Shown: positions 17,170-25,344, counted from the first letter of the stretch. The stretch is 64,000 nucleotides of DNA from Lysinibacillus sphaericus (GCF_001629735.1 NZ_CP015224.1:4216001-4280000), one strand, 5' to 3'. Program-made: numbers and translations. The notes: generated from the sequence alone by a model not told the origin.

Positions 17170-18303
17170 ATGACGCACTCATTTCAATCCTTTGAACAAA
17201 TGACACTTCAAGAATTTGTGTTATTTATCAAAATTCATAGTAAACAAATTGAAGAGAATACGAATATTTACCTCAATCTAGACCCTTCTATTGCTGAAGC
17301 AGATAGAGAAAGAGTGGCAATGCTACTGGATTCCTTTCTACATTTAATGACGCATTCAACTATCGAAGAACTAAATGATGATTTTAGAAGTTTTTTTAAG
17401 ACATGGCTTCAATCACAGCTATCTATTATTGATACGAGAAGCTTTCATCTATTCCAATTGATTTTAGAGAAATCATTGATTACTTTCATGATTCAGCAAA
17501 AAATTAGTCGAATGCATGCCATTCTAATGTATGTACTAACGATATTTACATTTTTAGTACAGCTTTACTTTAATGACGAAGAAGATCACAAAAATAGTCG
17601 TAGAACTACTCCTGAAAATGAGGAGTTGAGGCGACTACAATTATTGGATAAACTCGATAAATTGCTCATCAGTTCCTCTGGTTATCAGGATTTAGCCTAT
17701 ATTTTAAAGAAATGTGAAGAGTATTTTACTTATAAAAGATGTGTATTTTATGCCTATGTGCCTTGGTCCAATCAATTTTACGGGGTTATTGGTGCAGAGC
17801 TTCCAAAGGTTCAAAGCATGAAAGGGGAGCTAACCAGTGAAAATACCGTACTCGGCTCAAGAAAACCTATATATTTGAAAACCCCTAAAAATTATGTGAA
17901 GGAAGAACATATACAATTATTTAATTTATCGTCGATTATATTTATCCCGATTATTCAACAGGATCAATTATTTGGATGGCTAACATTTGACCAGCTAGGT
18001 GAAGAATTTGATTGTACGAAGAGTGAATTATTGTTACTTGAAGAAGTAGGGAAGCGGTTGGGGTTATTTTTATCACGTAAGGGTGAAAAGGTTGAAAAGT
18101 GTACAGAACTTCACTTAACAGAAAGGGAGTCCATGATTTTGGGTCTGCTTGCAGAGGGATATGACAATAAAAAAATTGGGGGATTACTATTTCTAAGTGA
18201 GCATACAGTCAGAGATTATGTAAGTAGTTTAATGACAAAGCTCAAAGCGAAGAATCGGACACAGGTCGTTGCTTCGGCTTTTCGATTAGGACTATTAAGT
18301 TAG
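17170..18303 (+). CDS. GAF-domain LuxR-type transcriptional regulator
   Basis: A 377-residue regulator. Residues about 1-150 are a helical region of unknown type; about 155-300 resembles a GAF sensor domain (EEYFTYKRCVFYAYVPW, then SIIFIPIIQQDQLFGWLTF); and the last 60 residues are a LuxR/GerE helix-turn-helix (LTERESMILGLLAEGYDNKK, then SEHTVRDYVSSLMTKLKAKN). It lacks a receiver aspartate domain, so activation is probably by a small ligand or redox cue rather than phosphorylation. AGTAAGGAGGAGAGG precedes the ATG. Divergent from the SDR operon; an inverted repeat TCGCT-N7-AGCGA at 17036-17052 in the shared intergenic region could be an operator. Confidence 0.85.
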   Translation: MTHSFQSFEQMTLQEFVLFIKIHSKQIEENTNIYLNLDPSIAEADRERVAMLLDSFLHLMTHSTIEELNDDFRSFFKTWLQSQLSIIDTRSFHLFQLILEKSLITFMIQQKISRMHAILMYVLTIFTFLVQLYFNDEEDHKNSRRTTPENEELRRLQLLDKLDKLLISSSGYQDLAYILKKCEEYFTYKRCVFYAYVPWSNQFYGVIGAELPKVQSMKGELTSENTVLGSRKPIYLKTPKNYVKEEHIQLFNLSSIIFIPIIQQDQLFGWLTFDQLGEEFDCTKSELLLLEEVGKRLGLFLSRKGEKVEKCTELHLTERESMILGLLAEGYDNKKIGGLLFLSEHTVRDYVSSLMTKLKAKNRTQVVASAFRLGLLS

Positions 18304-18343
18304 CCAAAGCGAAAAATAGGGGGTTCCCCACTAGATGAAATAC

Positions 18344-18385
18344 ATCTGCTTACTTTACAAGTCATTGTTAAAGTGGCAGATTTTT
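18344..18385 (+). terminator. Terminator of the GAF-LuxR gene
   Basis: ATCTGC/GCAGAT (18344-18349, 18376-18381) plus an inner ACTTTA/TAAAGT stem, followed by TTTTT. The rest of the gap to 18527 is AT-rich with no gene seen. Confidence 0.7.
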
Positions 18386-18527
18386 AATTTTCCAATAATT
18401 ATTATTATGAATATAGTAATGAAAATAGAAGTTTAATGTTATAGAGCAGTGTTATACAGGCTGAGTAATATAGTAGTAAAACAATTTTTACGAATATTAC
18501 AAGCAAAAGTGTTTAAGCTTACACGAT

Positions 18528-18556
18528 TGTAATGAAATTGAAAGCCAATACGATAG
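18528..18556 (+). promoter_or_regulatory. ECF-sigma-like (autoregulatory) promoter
   Basis: TGTAAT (18528-18533), 17 bases, then CGATAG (18551-18556). This resembles Bacillus ECF promoters (TGnAAC-N16/17-CGwnTA type) and lies 65 bases before the sigma-factor ATG, as expected for autoregulation. Based on pattern matching only. Confidence 0.45.
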
Positions 18557-18620
18557 AGTGTAATACATTATTTTGCGAGAATGTGTATAGAAGCAAGAAC
18601 AAGAAGCGGAGGCATACACA

Positions 18621-19169
18621 ATGAATGAAAAATTAGAAGGCGTATACGAGGAATACAATCGTTATATATATCACTTATGTTTAAAACTAACTCGCAATAA
18701 TGTAGAGGCTGAAGATTTAATGCAAGAAGTTTGGGTAAAGGTTGTACGCTATGAAGACAGCGTAGCTGAAGTAGAGCATATTAAGGCTTGGCTTACAACC
18801 ATTACAATGAATACATTCAGAGATCGCTATCGTAAAAAGGTTCGTCGTAGTAAATATATGATGAACCAACCTGAAACATTAGACGTACCGATATTAGATT
18901 TGGTTCCCAATAATGAAATTTCAACAGAAGAAAAGGTTGAAAAGGATATTGTCACAAAACTAGTACAAGATAAAATGGAGCAATTAGATGGCATCTATAG
19001 AAAGACTTTATGGTATTTCTACATAGATCAATATTCACTTGCAGAAATTTCTACAATTATGAAAGTTTCCATTGGTACTGTGAAATCACGTTTATTCCGT
19101 GCAAAGGCTCGATTAAAAGAAATGCTGATGTCAGATACAGCCATTGTGGAATCTGTGCTACCAGCGTAA
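18621..19169 (+). CDS. ECF-type RNA polymerase sigma factor
   Basis: A 182-residue sigma-70 family ECF factor. Region 2 covers about 5-75 (YNRYIYHLCLKLTRNNVEAE, DLMQEVWVKV, IKAWLTTITMNTFRDRYRKK) and region 4 about 115-170 (YRKTLWYFYIDQYSLAEIST, then VSIGTVKSRLFRAKARLKEM). It directs polymerase to a small regulon, usually envelope or oxidative stress genes. Ribosome site AGCGGAGGC. An ECF-like promoter lies upstream. No anti-sigma gene follows: the next gene is convergent marR. It is therefore an orphan at this locus, and its control mechanism is not visible. Confidence 0.9.
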   Translation: MNEKLEGVYEEYNRYIYHLCLKLTRNNVEAEDLMQEVWVKVVRYEDSVAEVEHIKAWLTTITMNTFRDRYRKKVRRSKYMMNQPETLDVPILDLVPNNEISTEEKVEKDIVTKLVQDKMEQLDGIYRKTLWYFYIDQYSLAEISTIMKVSIGTVKSRLFRAKARLKEMLMSDTAIVESVLPA

Positions 19170-19231
19170 TGAAAGCTGATTGGTCGCACAACATACGTAC
19201 TTAGACGGAAGTATTCAGTCGACTAATCTAA

Positions 19232-19270
19232 AAAAAGATGCATTCGCAAATAATTGCGATGCATCTTTTT
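19232..19270. terminator. Bidirectional terminator between sigma factor and marR
   Basis: A 17-bp stem with one bulge (19232-19249 with 19254-19270), A run on the left and T run on the right, between convergent genes. Confidence 0.85.
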
Positions 19271-19276
19271 ATTTCT

Positions 19277-19723
19277 TTATTCTGGCCGATTGGCATCAAC
19301 ATCCAATAGACATTTTGAAAAAATAGTGCGTAATGTTTGCAGTTCTTCAGCCGTGAGCATTCCAAACATATTGTTGATGATTTCACTAACCTGTTGACGA
19401 GATTCTTTTAAGATGCTCTCGCCTTCAGAAGTTATGACGAGCTGTGACGCTCGTCGATCTGTAGCGTGCTGTGTTTTTTCAATAAAGCCAGCATTTATAA
19501 GCTTCGTTGTTAAAACGGTGACGCCACCTGTCGTTACCTTTAACCGCTCAGCAATAGCAGAAGGGCGTTTAGGGCCCTCCTGCGATAAGTAGTCTAAAAT
19601 TAAAATATGGGATTTTGAAAAGCCGAGCGCATTATGATTATTCCACTCGTTCGCCCACTTACGCTCAATGGATGAAACAACTTCAAACAACGAGGTAATG
19701 GCTTTTTGTTTTTCTTGATCCAT
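19277..19723 (-). CDS. MarR-family transcriptional regulator
   Basis: A 148-residue MarR protein: dimerisation helices at both ends and a winged helix in the middle (LSQEGPKRPSAIAERLKVTT, then VTVLTTKLINAGFIEKTQHA, wing TDRRASQLVITSEGE). The DxR wing motif (ATDRRAS) is intact. No cysteine is seen in the N-terminal helix, so a one-Cys redox mechanism of the OhrR type is not evident; a ligand-responsive repressor is more likely. It lies 23 bases downstream of the spx-like gene and should be cotranscribed with it. Two palindromes in that promoter (20196-20240) are candidates for its own operators. Confidence 0.88.
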   Translation of the reverse strand: MDQEKQKAITSLFEVVSSIERKWANEWNNHNALGFSKSHILILDYLSQEGPKRPSAIAERLKVTTGGVTVLTTKLINAGFIEKTQHATDRRASQLVITSEGESILKESRQQVSEIINNMFGMLTAEELQTLRTIFSKCLLDVDANRPE

Positions 19724-19746
19724 AGAAGGTCATCTCCAAAACTGTT

Positions 19747-20151
19747 TTAACTTTCTTGTGCCAATCTTGTCATCGCATTTAATTCGTAAGCACGTACTTT
19801 ACGCGGGATAAAACGGCGGATGTCCATCTCATTGTAACCAACTTGAATACGTTTTTCATCTATTAAAATAGGGCTACGTAACATTCTTGGGTGTGCTTGA
19901 ATAATAGCAAAAAGCTCCTGAATAGAAAGTTGGTCGATATCGATATTTAAATTTTTAAAATCATTCGAATTTGTTGCGATAATTTCATCTGTTCCATCTT
20001 CAGTCATGCTTAAAATTTCTTTAAATTCTGCAAGTGTAAGTGGATGAGAAGTGATACGTTTTTCTTTATATTCAATATTGTGATCTTTTAACCATTTAAG
20101 TGCTTTTCTGGATGAAGAACAGCTCGCTTGTGAGTAAATTGTAACTGTCAT
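19747..20151 (-). CDS. Spx/ArsC-family regulator with CXXS instead of CXXC
   Basis: A 134-residue Spx homologue, close in length to B. subtilis Spx (131). Conserved signatures include LSMTEDGTDEIIAT, LRSPILIDEKRIQVGYNEMD and RRFIPRKVRAYEL, the polymerase alpha-subunit-contacting and DNA-affecting regions. The N-terminal redox motif is C11-S-S-S14, so the second cysteine of the CXXC disulfide switch is missing. Spx proteins bind the alpha C-terminal domain and reprogramme transcription under thiol stress; this paralogue is unlikely to use the usual intramolecular disulfide. GCGAGGAATG precedes the ATG. First gene of an spx-marR operon. A ClpXP-recognised LAN-type C-terminus is absent (it ends LAQES). 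Confidence 0.9.
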   Translation of the reverse strand: MTVTIYSQASCSSSRKALKWLKDHNIEYKEKRITSHPLTLAEFKEILSMTEDGTDEIIATNSNDFKNLNIDIDQLSIQELFAIIQAHPRMLRSPILIDEKRIQVGYNEMDIRRFIPRKVRAYELNAMTRLAQES

Positions 20152-20177
20152 TCTTCATTCCTCGCTTTCTTTTTTAG

Positions 20178-20183
20178 ATTATA
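20178..20183 (-). promoter_or_regulatory. -10 box of the spx-marR promoter
   Basis: A perfect TATAAT on the minus strand, 27 bases before the spx-like start codon. No strong -35 is found, consistent with a regulated promoter. The nearer operator palindrome sits between -35 and -10. Confidence 0.45.
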
Positions 20184-20195
20184 TTTTATAAATAT

Positions 20196-20207
20196 CTTAT
20201 CAGTAAG
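20196..20207. promoter_or_regulatory. Operator-like palindrome, proximal copy
   Basis: CTTATCAGTAAG, an imperfect dyad matching 10 of 12 bases of the distal copy. It lies just upstream of the -10 box of the spx-marR promoter, a repressor-compatible position. Confidence 0.5.
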
Positions 20208-20228
20208 GTAAATTGTTTATATATATAT

Positions 20229-20240
20229 CTTACTAGTAAG
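20229..20240. promoter_or_regulatory. Operator-like palindrome, distal copy
   Basis: CTTACTAGTAAG is a perfect 12-bp palindrome inside a longer AT dyad. Its centre is 33 bp from the proximal copy, about three helical turns, so dimers could bind on one DNA face. From here to 20518 the spacer holds no gene; it has two ribosome sites each followed by a three-codon frame (20419 and 20480). Confidence 0.5.
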
Positions 20241-20518
20241 CTATATATAAATCAATAGCTATTTAAAAAAATATCTATAACACCATGATTTTTTTCAGGT
20301 ATATTAACATATACGAAGATCATCCTAAAAAAGTTTCATTTTCACAGCTTACAATGATGTAAGTTTAGGGAAGTGAATAGGGACTACATGAAGCATAGGC
20401 TTGTCCAAGAGGAGAGAAATGACGAGCTAAAAAATATCAGTCCACTGATTATAGTATGTTTAAATGAGGAGAATTATACATGGAAACTTAAAATTATTTG
20501 TGGAATTTGGCAAATAGG

Positions 20519-20557
20519 AAAAGGGTAGTCTCAAATCATCTTTGAGACTACCCTTTT
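20519..20557 (-). terminator. Terminator of the ABC-F gene
   Basis: A perfect 17-bp stem (20519-20535 with 20541-20557), loop of five, ending in TTTT on the minus strand right after the stop codon. Confidence 0.88.
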
Positions 20558-20561
20558 AGAT

Positions 20562-22127
20562 TTAGCCTTGTTGTCCTGAAGTGAACCAATCTTGGACATT
20601 CCAGACCTTCGTAGCGAGACCATCATAGAAATCAGGTTCGTGACTTACGAGTACAATAGTGCCTTTAAATTCTTTCATCGCACGTTTTAATTCATTTTTT
20701 GCATCGACATCTAAATGGTTCGTCGGTTCGTCAAATAGAAGCCAGTTCGCCTCTTCCATCATTAATTTGCATAAACGAACTTTCGCTTGCTCTCCACCCG
20801 ATAATGAATTCAGTGGACGTGTAATGTGATCAGTCTTTAAGCCCGCTTTCGCTAAGGCAGCACGAACTTGCGCTTGCTCCATTGAAGGGAAGGCGTTCCA
20901 CACATCATCAATGGGTGTAATTTTTTCCGCTTTTACCTCTTGTTCGAAATAAGATGGATAAAGATAATCTCCTCGAATCACTTTGCCATTTAAAGGATTA
21001 ATTTTACCAAGCATTGTTTTTAATAATGTTGATTTACCTACACCATTCATGCCGACTAAAGCAATCTTCTCTCCTCGTTCAATAGCAAAAGTGAGTGGGG
21101 GAAGTAATGGTTTGTCCTTATCATAACCAATCACCAAATTTTCAGCCTCTACCACATAGCGACTTGACGAACGTGCTTCTTTAAAACCAAACTCAGGCTT
21201 TACAGCAGTTTCTGGGCGATCAATTCGCTCTAATCGGTCAAGCTGCTTGGCACGAGACTTAGCACGGCCAGTAGTAGAGTATCGCGCTTTATTTTTGGCA
21301 ATAAAATCCTCTTGCTTCTTGATGAATTCTTGTTGTTTTTCATACGCGTCAATATGCTGACGCTTATTGATTTCAGCAAGCTCTAAGAATTTTTCGTAGG
21401 TTGCTGTATAACGAGTTAGCTTTGAAAATTCAAGTTGGAAGATGACATCCACCGTCTCGTTCATAAATTCTGTATCATGCGAAATTAATAGGAAGGCATA
21501 TGGATAGTTCTTTAAATAGTTTTTTAGCCATGTAATATGTTCTTCATCAAGATAGTTTGTAGGCTCGTCTAATAATAGAACTTTTGGTTTTTCTAATAAC
21601 AGCTTAGCTAGTAAAACCTTTGTACGTTGACCACCAGAAAGGGCAGCCACATCTCGCTCCAAGCCAATAGCATCGAGCCCAAGCCCGCGCGCAACTTCTT
21701 CAATTTTCATATCGAGTGAATAGAAGTCACCTGCATCTAACGCATCTTGAACTTCAGCCATTTGCTCTAATAGAACTTCTAATTCTTCAGGTGTAGCTTC
21801 AGCCATCTTACCTGTAATTTCATTGAGTTCCTCTTCTTTTTTATACAAGGGTAGAAAAGCGTCACGCAATACATCGCGCATCGTTCTACCAGCTGTGAGT
21901 ACTGTATGTTGATCTAAATAACCATAATGTGTACCAGGGAGCCATTCCACTTTTCCCTCATCATGAATTGTTTGACCAGTGATAATGCCCATTAAAGTTG
22001 ATTTACCTACACCATTTGCCCCAACGAGTCCAATATGGTCACCCTCTACTAAACGAAACGATACATCTTTAAAAAGTGTACGATCTCCGAATGAATGACC
22101 TAAATTTTCTACTGTTAAAATTGCCAT
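20562..22127 (-). CDS. ABC-F family ATPase (YfmM-like)
   Basis: A 521-residue soluble protein with two ABC ATPase domains and no membrane segments. The first Walker A is GLVGANGVGKST, with LSGGQRTKVLLA and LLLDEPTNYLDEEH. The second Walker A is ALVGMNGVGKST, with LSGGEQAKVRLC and LLFDEPTNHLDVDAK. Between them is a basic linker (about 235-310, with RYSTTGRAKSRAKQLDRLER), the P-site tRNA interaction motif of ABC-F factors. These act on ribosomes as translation factors or antibiotic-protection proteins. The linker is short, so a housekeeping role like YfmM/EttA is likelier than drug protection. Start just upstream of the small coiled-coil gene's end on the same strand; RBS TTGGAGGAACATAT. Confidence 0.9.
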   Translation of the reverse strand: MAILTVENLGHSFGDRTLFKDVSFRLVEGDHIGLVGANGVGKSTLMGIITGQTIHDEGKVEWLPGTHYGYLDQHTVLTAGRTMRDVLRDAFLPLYKKEEELNEITGKMAEATPEELEVLLEQMAEVQDALDAGDFYSLDMKIEEVARGLGLDAIGLERDVAALSGGQRTKVLLAKLLLEKPKVLLLDEPTNYLDEEHITWLKNYLKNYPYAFLLISHDTEFMNETVDVIFQLEFSKLTRYTATYEKFLELAEINKRQHIDAYEKQQEFIKKQEDFIAKNKARYSTTGRAKSRAKQLDRLERIDRPETAVKPEFGFKEARSSSRYVVEAENLVIGYDKDKPLLPPLTFAIERGEKIALVGMNGVGKSTLLKTMLGKINPLNGKVIRGDYLYPSYFEQEVKAEKITPIDDVWNAFPSMEQAQVRAALAKAGLKTDHITRPLNSLSGGEQAKVRLCKLMMEEANWLLFDEPTNHLDVDAKNELKRAMKEFKGTIVLVSHEPDFYDGLATKVWNVQDWFTSGQQG

Positions 22128-22161
22128 ATATGTTCCTCCAACTATCTTTCAAGTTTCCATT

Positions 22162-22347
22162 TTATAGTTCTGCTAGTTGCTTATTCAGCTCTGCAAGCTT
22201 CGACTCCATATTTGCAAGACGTTGCTCTGCCTGTGCTACTTGATCGTTGTGTCCTGTTGACTCAAGTTTTTCGATATCGCCTTGTAAATTGATATAGTCC
22301 ATTTTTAATTCTTTAATTTGATATTCTAAATCATTTTTGGTTGGCAT
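22162..22347 (-). CDS. Small coiled-coil protein (SE1832-family-like)
   Basis: A 61-residue protein predicted from composition to be one continuous alpha-helical coiled coil: MPTKNDLEYQIKELKMDYIN followed by repeated leucine/charged heptads ending NKQLAEL. It matches my recollection of the SE1832-family small proteins of Bacillales; function unknown. The ATG at 22347 is set by AAGGAGCAACCATC; the frame stays open upstream without a ribosome site. It lies 34 bases before the ABC-F gene on the same strand, so cotranscription is likely. Confidence 0.75.
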   Translation of the reverse strand: MPTKNDLEYQIKELKMDYINLQGDIEKLESTGHNDQVAQAEQRLANMESKLAELNKQLAEL

Positions 22348-22392
22348 GATGGTTGCTCCTTTTTTAAGCGTATTTGTATAGCGAATGCGTGT

Positions 22393-22426
22393 AAAAAGCG
22401 ATGGGGGTTTATTGATCCCCCACCGC
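22393..22426 (-). terminator. Terminator after the GT-B-like gene
   Basis: A 10-bp GC-rich stem with one G-T pair (22398-22407 with 22417-22426), followed on the minus strand by TTTTT. It separates the GT-B gene from the small coiled-coil gene. Confidence 0.75.
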
Positions 22427-22549
22427 ATATCATTAAAATCAATCGGGAACTGAAAAAAAATGAACTTACCTAAGTCCCAACTTTTATAAGATGAGATGCT
22501 AAAGTGAAAATTTCTTATATATTGTATCATAATCATCTTTGAAGTAGCA

Positions 22550-23596
22550 CTAAGTAGAAGCGATATTATGACGATCATAAGCAAAGTCTAAAAGTAGCTC
22601 TAAGAGTGTTTCATTATTACTAACGAGATTGAGCTGGCGTTGTTTTTTTACGGCACGTTCACTGCGTGCTTCATGTAAAAGAAACTCCATAACAGCATTT
22701 TGTATTTGTGATTGTTTCATTTTACGACCTAGCCCTAGATGAATAAAACCATTCTGTTCTCTTGGGAAAGCATGTAATAGCTCTGCCTCCGATTGTGCAA
22801 GCGTAATGCATGGCACACCATAAGAGGCAATTTTATAAGGCGTATAATTGGCATTGCAAATAATAACATCTGCTTTTGGTAAAAGTTTGAGAAGCGCGTT
22901 TTTATCACGAAGGATGGCTGTGTTGCGACGACTTAGTACCATCATTTGTAAGTCGTCTGTCGCATGGCGGTAGCTGTCGTCAATCATAACTGTAATTTGT
23001 AGTGGAATTTGGAGCTGTGTTAAGTGTCGCAGGGTACGATAGGTTAAATTATGCTCGTCCCCATCTTCAAAAGCTACAACGATATGGGGAGGATTTTCAG
23101 GTGTTTTGCTTTCAGGTCTATCGCTAAAGTTTTGATAGTCTTCGGGTAATGCAAAAACAAAGCTCCCCCCAATATAATGAGACGGTAAATAATCTTTTAC
23201 CTCGTGATAGAGTGCTAGAAGTACACAGTCACAGGCTTGACCACCTTCACCAAAATCATCAAAGTGAAGAATCGTTTTGCAGAAAGGTCGTAAATCCTGT
23301 ACTTGCCAAGCCTCAGAATTGCGGCCATCTCTGACGATTAAATCTGGCTGAATGCCTTTCATTTGCTTAGGAAGCTCATTAAAATGATCAAATAAAACAG
23401 GGGTTAGACCTTCATTAATTAAAATTTGAACCCCTTCATTTGAAGGCGTTTTTACAAATATAAAAACTTTCTCATTCGTCAGTAGTTTAGCTAATGTTGA
23501 AACCCGCTCAAAAGGATACAGCCCTTTATCAATACAGCTTTCAATAATGAAAACAATCGTTTTTTTCGGTACTATTGCTTGCGTTTCGTTTTGCAA
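22550..23596 (-). CDS. GT-B-fold protein, SpsG/PseG-like
   Basis: 348 residues. The layout resembles the SpsG/PseG (UDP-sugar hydrolase/glycosyltransferase, GT-B) group: an N-terminal Rossmann lobe (TIVFIIESCIDKGLYPFERV, ILHFDDFGEGGQACD) and a C-terminal nucleotide-sugar-binding lobe (DVIICNANYTPYKIASYG followed by VPCITLAQSEAELLHAF). The 'HFDD.GEGG..D' and 'YGVPCITL' patterns match PseG-like proteins, often linked to surface-sugar synthesis for flagella or spores. No sugar-synthesis genes surround it, so the role is uncertain. The start is TTG, preceded by AAAGGGTGGG. It ends before its own terminator. Confidence 0.6.
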   Translation of the reverse strand: MQNETQAIVPKKTIVFIIESCIDKGLYPFERVSTLAKLLTNEKVFIFVKTPSNEGVQILINEGLTPVLFDHFNELPKQMKGIQPDLIVRDGRNSEAWQVQDLRPFCKTILHFDDFGEGGQACDCVLLALYHEVKDYLPSHYIGGSFVFALPEDYQNFSDRPESKTPENPPHIVVAFEDGDEHNLTYRTLRHLTQLQIPLQITVMIDDSYRHATDDLQMMVLSRRNTAILRDKNALLKLLPKADVIICNANYTPYKIASYGVPCITLAQSEAELLHAFPREQNGFIHLGLGRKMKQSQIQNAVMEFLLHEARSERAVKKQRQLNLVSNNETLLELLLDFAYDRHNIAST

Positions 23597-23819
23597 ATGT
23601 ATCCCACCCTTTCCTCTGTCTCTTTAAATTATGGTGAAGAAAGAGCAAGTATGTGTAAAATTTAGGATTTGATAAATGATCTTTTTAAGTGAATCTTTCA
23701 AATAGCTATCTTTTAGATACGATAAATAGCTTTTAATCATCAAAAAATGTGGTCGATATATATAGTGAGTTTATTTCGATACATAACAAAGATGGTGGTT
23801 ATGGAAGGAGGGAAGAGGC

Positions 23820-24665
23820 ATGGGTATGCGTGCTGCAATTGTAATTGGAGCAACGGGATTAACTGGCTCCTCTCTTGTAGAGCAATTATGTGAAAATGAT
23901 GAATATGTATCCGTGACAGTAATTACAAGAAGAAAACCAACTTTTACGCATCCTAAGCTAGAAGTGAAAATTCGTGATTTTGATAGGTTAGAGGAACAAG
24001 ATATAGCATTTGCGCATGAACTATATTGCTGTTTAGGTACAACTATAAAAAAGGCAGGGTCTCGAAAGGTGTTCGAAAGGGTAGACTTTGAATATCCTTT
24101 AGCGATTGCTTCATTGGCAAAAAAGCGTGGAATTCCCCATTTTCTTGTTATCACTGCAATGGGTGCTAAGGAGAGTTCTCCTTTTTACTATAGCCGAGTT
24201 AAAGGAAAGCTAGAGCATGATTTAATGGAGTTGGGCTTACAGCAGCTTTCTATAATCCGTCCTTCACTCTTAGTAGGAGAACGGAATGAATTTCGTTTAG
24301 GGGAAAAGGCTGGAGAAAAGGTATTAAAAATAGCCAAGCCTTTTTTAATAGGACCACTAAAGAGATTTAGAGCCATTGAAGCCTCTCAAGTAGCAAAGGC
24401 AATGATGATTATTGCGCTACACGGCAAACAACAACCAGTGACCATTTATCCTTCCCATGTATTAGCAGCATTGGAATTTCCAGAAACGTCAGAAAAAGAT
24501 GTTTCTAGGGAGACGCTATTTAATTGGGATAAAATTAAAAAAGCAGATTCGCTTCATGAAGAGGACAAGGTCAATCGCGATGTAGTGATTGATCGCGAGA
24601 AATATAATATCCCAGATGAGGTGGTTGATAAGGAAGTTCATTTCAGACCATATGATAAAGAGTAA
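23820..24665 (+). CDS. NAD(P)-binding atypical SDR oxidoreductase
   Basis: A 281-residue atypical SDR with an N-terminal VIGATGLTGSSLVEQL dinucleotide-binding loop, an ELYCCLGTTIKKAGS strand-loop like that of HTATIP2/YraR-type proteins, and YSRVKGKLEHDL in place of the classical YxxxK. The C-terminal 60 residues are highly charged (DKVNRDVVIDREKYN and onwards) and look like a lineage-specific tail. Substrate unknown; such proteins are often NADPH-dependent reductases or quinone sensors. RBS GGAAGGAGGG, ATG 8 bases later. Confidence 0.8.
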   Translation: MGMRAAIVIGATGLTGSSLVEQLCENDEYVSVTVITRRKPTFTHPKLEVKIRDFDRLEEQDIAFAHELYCCLGTTIKKAGSRKVFERVDFEYPLAIASLAKKRGIPHFLVITAMGAKESSPFYYSRVKGKLEHDLMELGLQQLSIIRPSLLVGERNEFRLGEKAGEKVLKIAKPFLIGPLKRFRAIEASQVAKAMMIIALHGKQQPVTIYPSHVLAALEFPETSEKDVSRETLFNWDKIKKADSLHEEDKVNRDVVIDREKYNIPDEVVDKEVHFRPYDKE

Positions 24666-24784
24666 TTTTTCTTGCTTTCCGCCTAAAGACTGAATTTCTA
24701 GCTTTCCTCACTCCTGTTCTTTCCGAGCCACTTTTCATTTGATACAATATTATTGTAGAAGATGAATGTGGAGGCAAAGTGAAG

Positions 24785-25339
24785 ATGAAAATTTTACTCG
24801 TTGATGGCACAATGTTTGGTCGAAAAACTGGTGCTATTTTAGAGCAAGTGGAACAATATATTAAAGAATTAGATGCTAGTTTCGTTTTAGAAATGATGCA
24901 TTTTAGTGAATATAAACATCAAATTGTAGATGGCTCACCGTTAAATGAAGATATGAAAAAAATGATTCAACAATTTGAGGAAGCGGATGCTTATATTATT
25001 GCGACACCAATTTTCCAAGCATCTATCCCTGGCGTTTTGAAGAATGCATTTGACTTCTTACATCCTAAAACAATGCGCTATAAACCTGTATCTATAGTTG
25101 CAAATGGGGGCACATATCAACATCACCTTGTAGTAGAAAATCAATTAAAGCCTATTTTAGACTACTTCCGTGCTCTTGTGACACCAAACTATGTGTATAC
25201 ACATACATCCCATTTTGATGCAGATAATCATATTGTAGATGAAGATGTTCGTAGCCGTTTACGTGAATTAGCGCGTGTATTTGTTCAATACTGTGAGATG
25301 AGCAAGAACTTGCCGAAGGAAACAATCGATCAACATTAA
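24785..25339 (+). CDS. NADPH-dependent FMN reductase family protein
   Basis: 184 residues with the flavodoxin-like fold: MKILLVDGTMFGRKTGAI (FMN phosphate loop) and YIIATPIFQASIPGVLKNAF (isoalloxazine-binding loop, the P-x-F/Y...SIPG..K motif of SsuE/azoreductase-like proteins). It should transfer electrons from NADPH to FMN or quinones. No sulfonate genes adjoin it, so an SsuE role is not supported. ATG at 24785 is preferred: GTGGAGGC lies 9 bases upstream, whereas the in-frame GTG at 24779 is too close. A hairpin terminator follows. Confidence 0.85.
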   Translation: MKILLVDGTMFGRKTGAILEQVEQYIKELDASFVLEMMHFSEYKHQIVDGSPLNEDMKKMIQQFEEADAYIIATPIFQASIPGVLKNAFDFLHPKTMRYKPVSIVANGGTYQHHLVVENQLKPILDYFRALVTPNYVYTHTSHFDADNHIVDEDVRSRLRELARVFVQYCEMSKNLPKETIDQH

Positions 25340-25344
25340 TAGCA

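Noticed and set aside
22348-22584. Long N-terminal extension of the small coiled-coil protein
   Set aside because: It crosses a GC-rich terminator hairpin and lacks a ribosome site; the ATG at 22347 has AAGGAG at good spacing.
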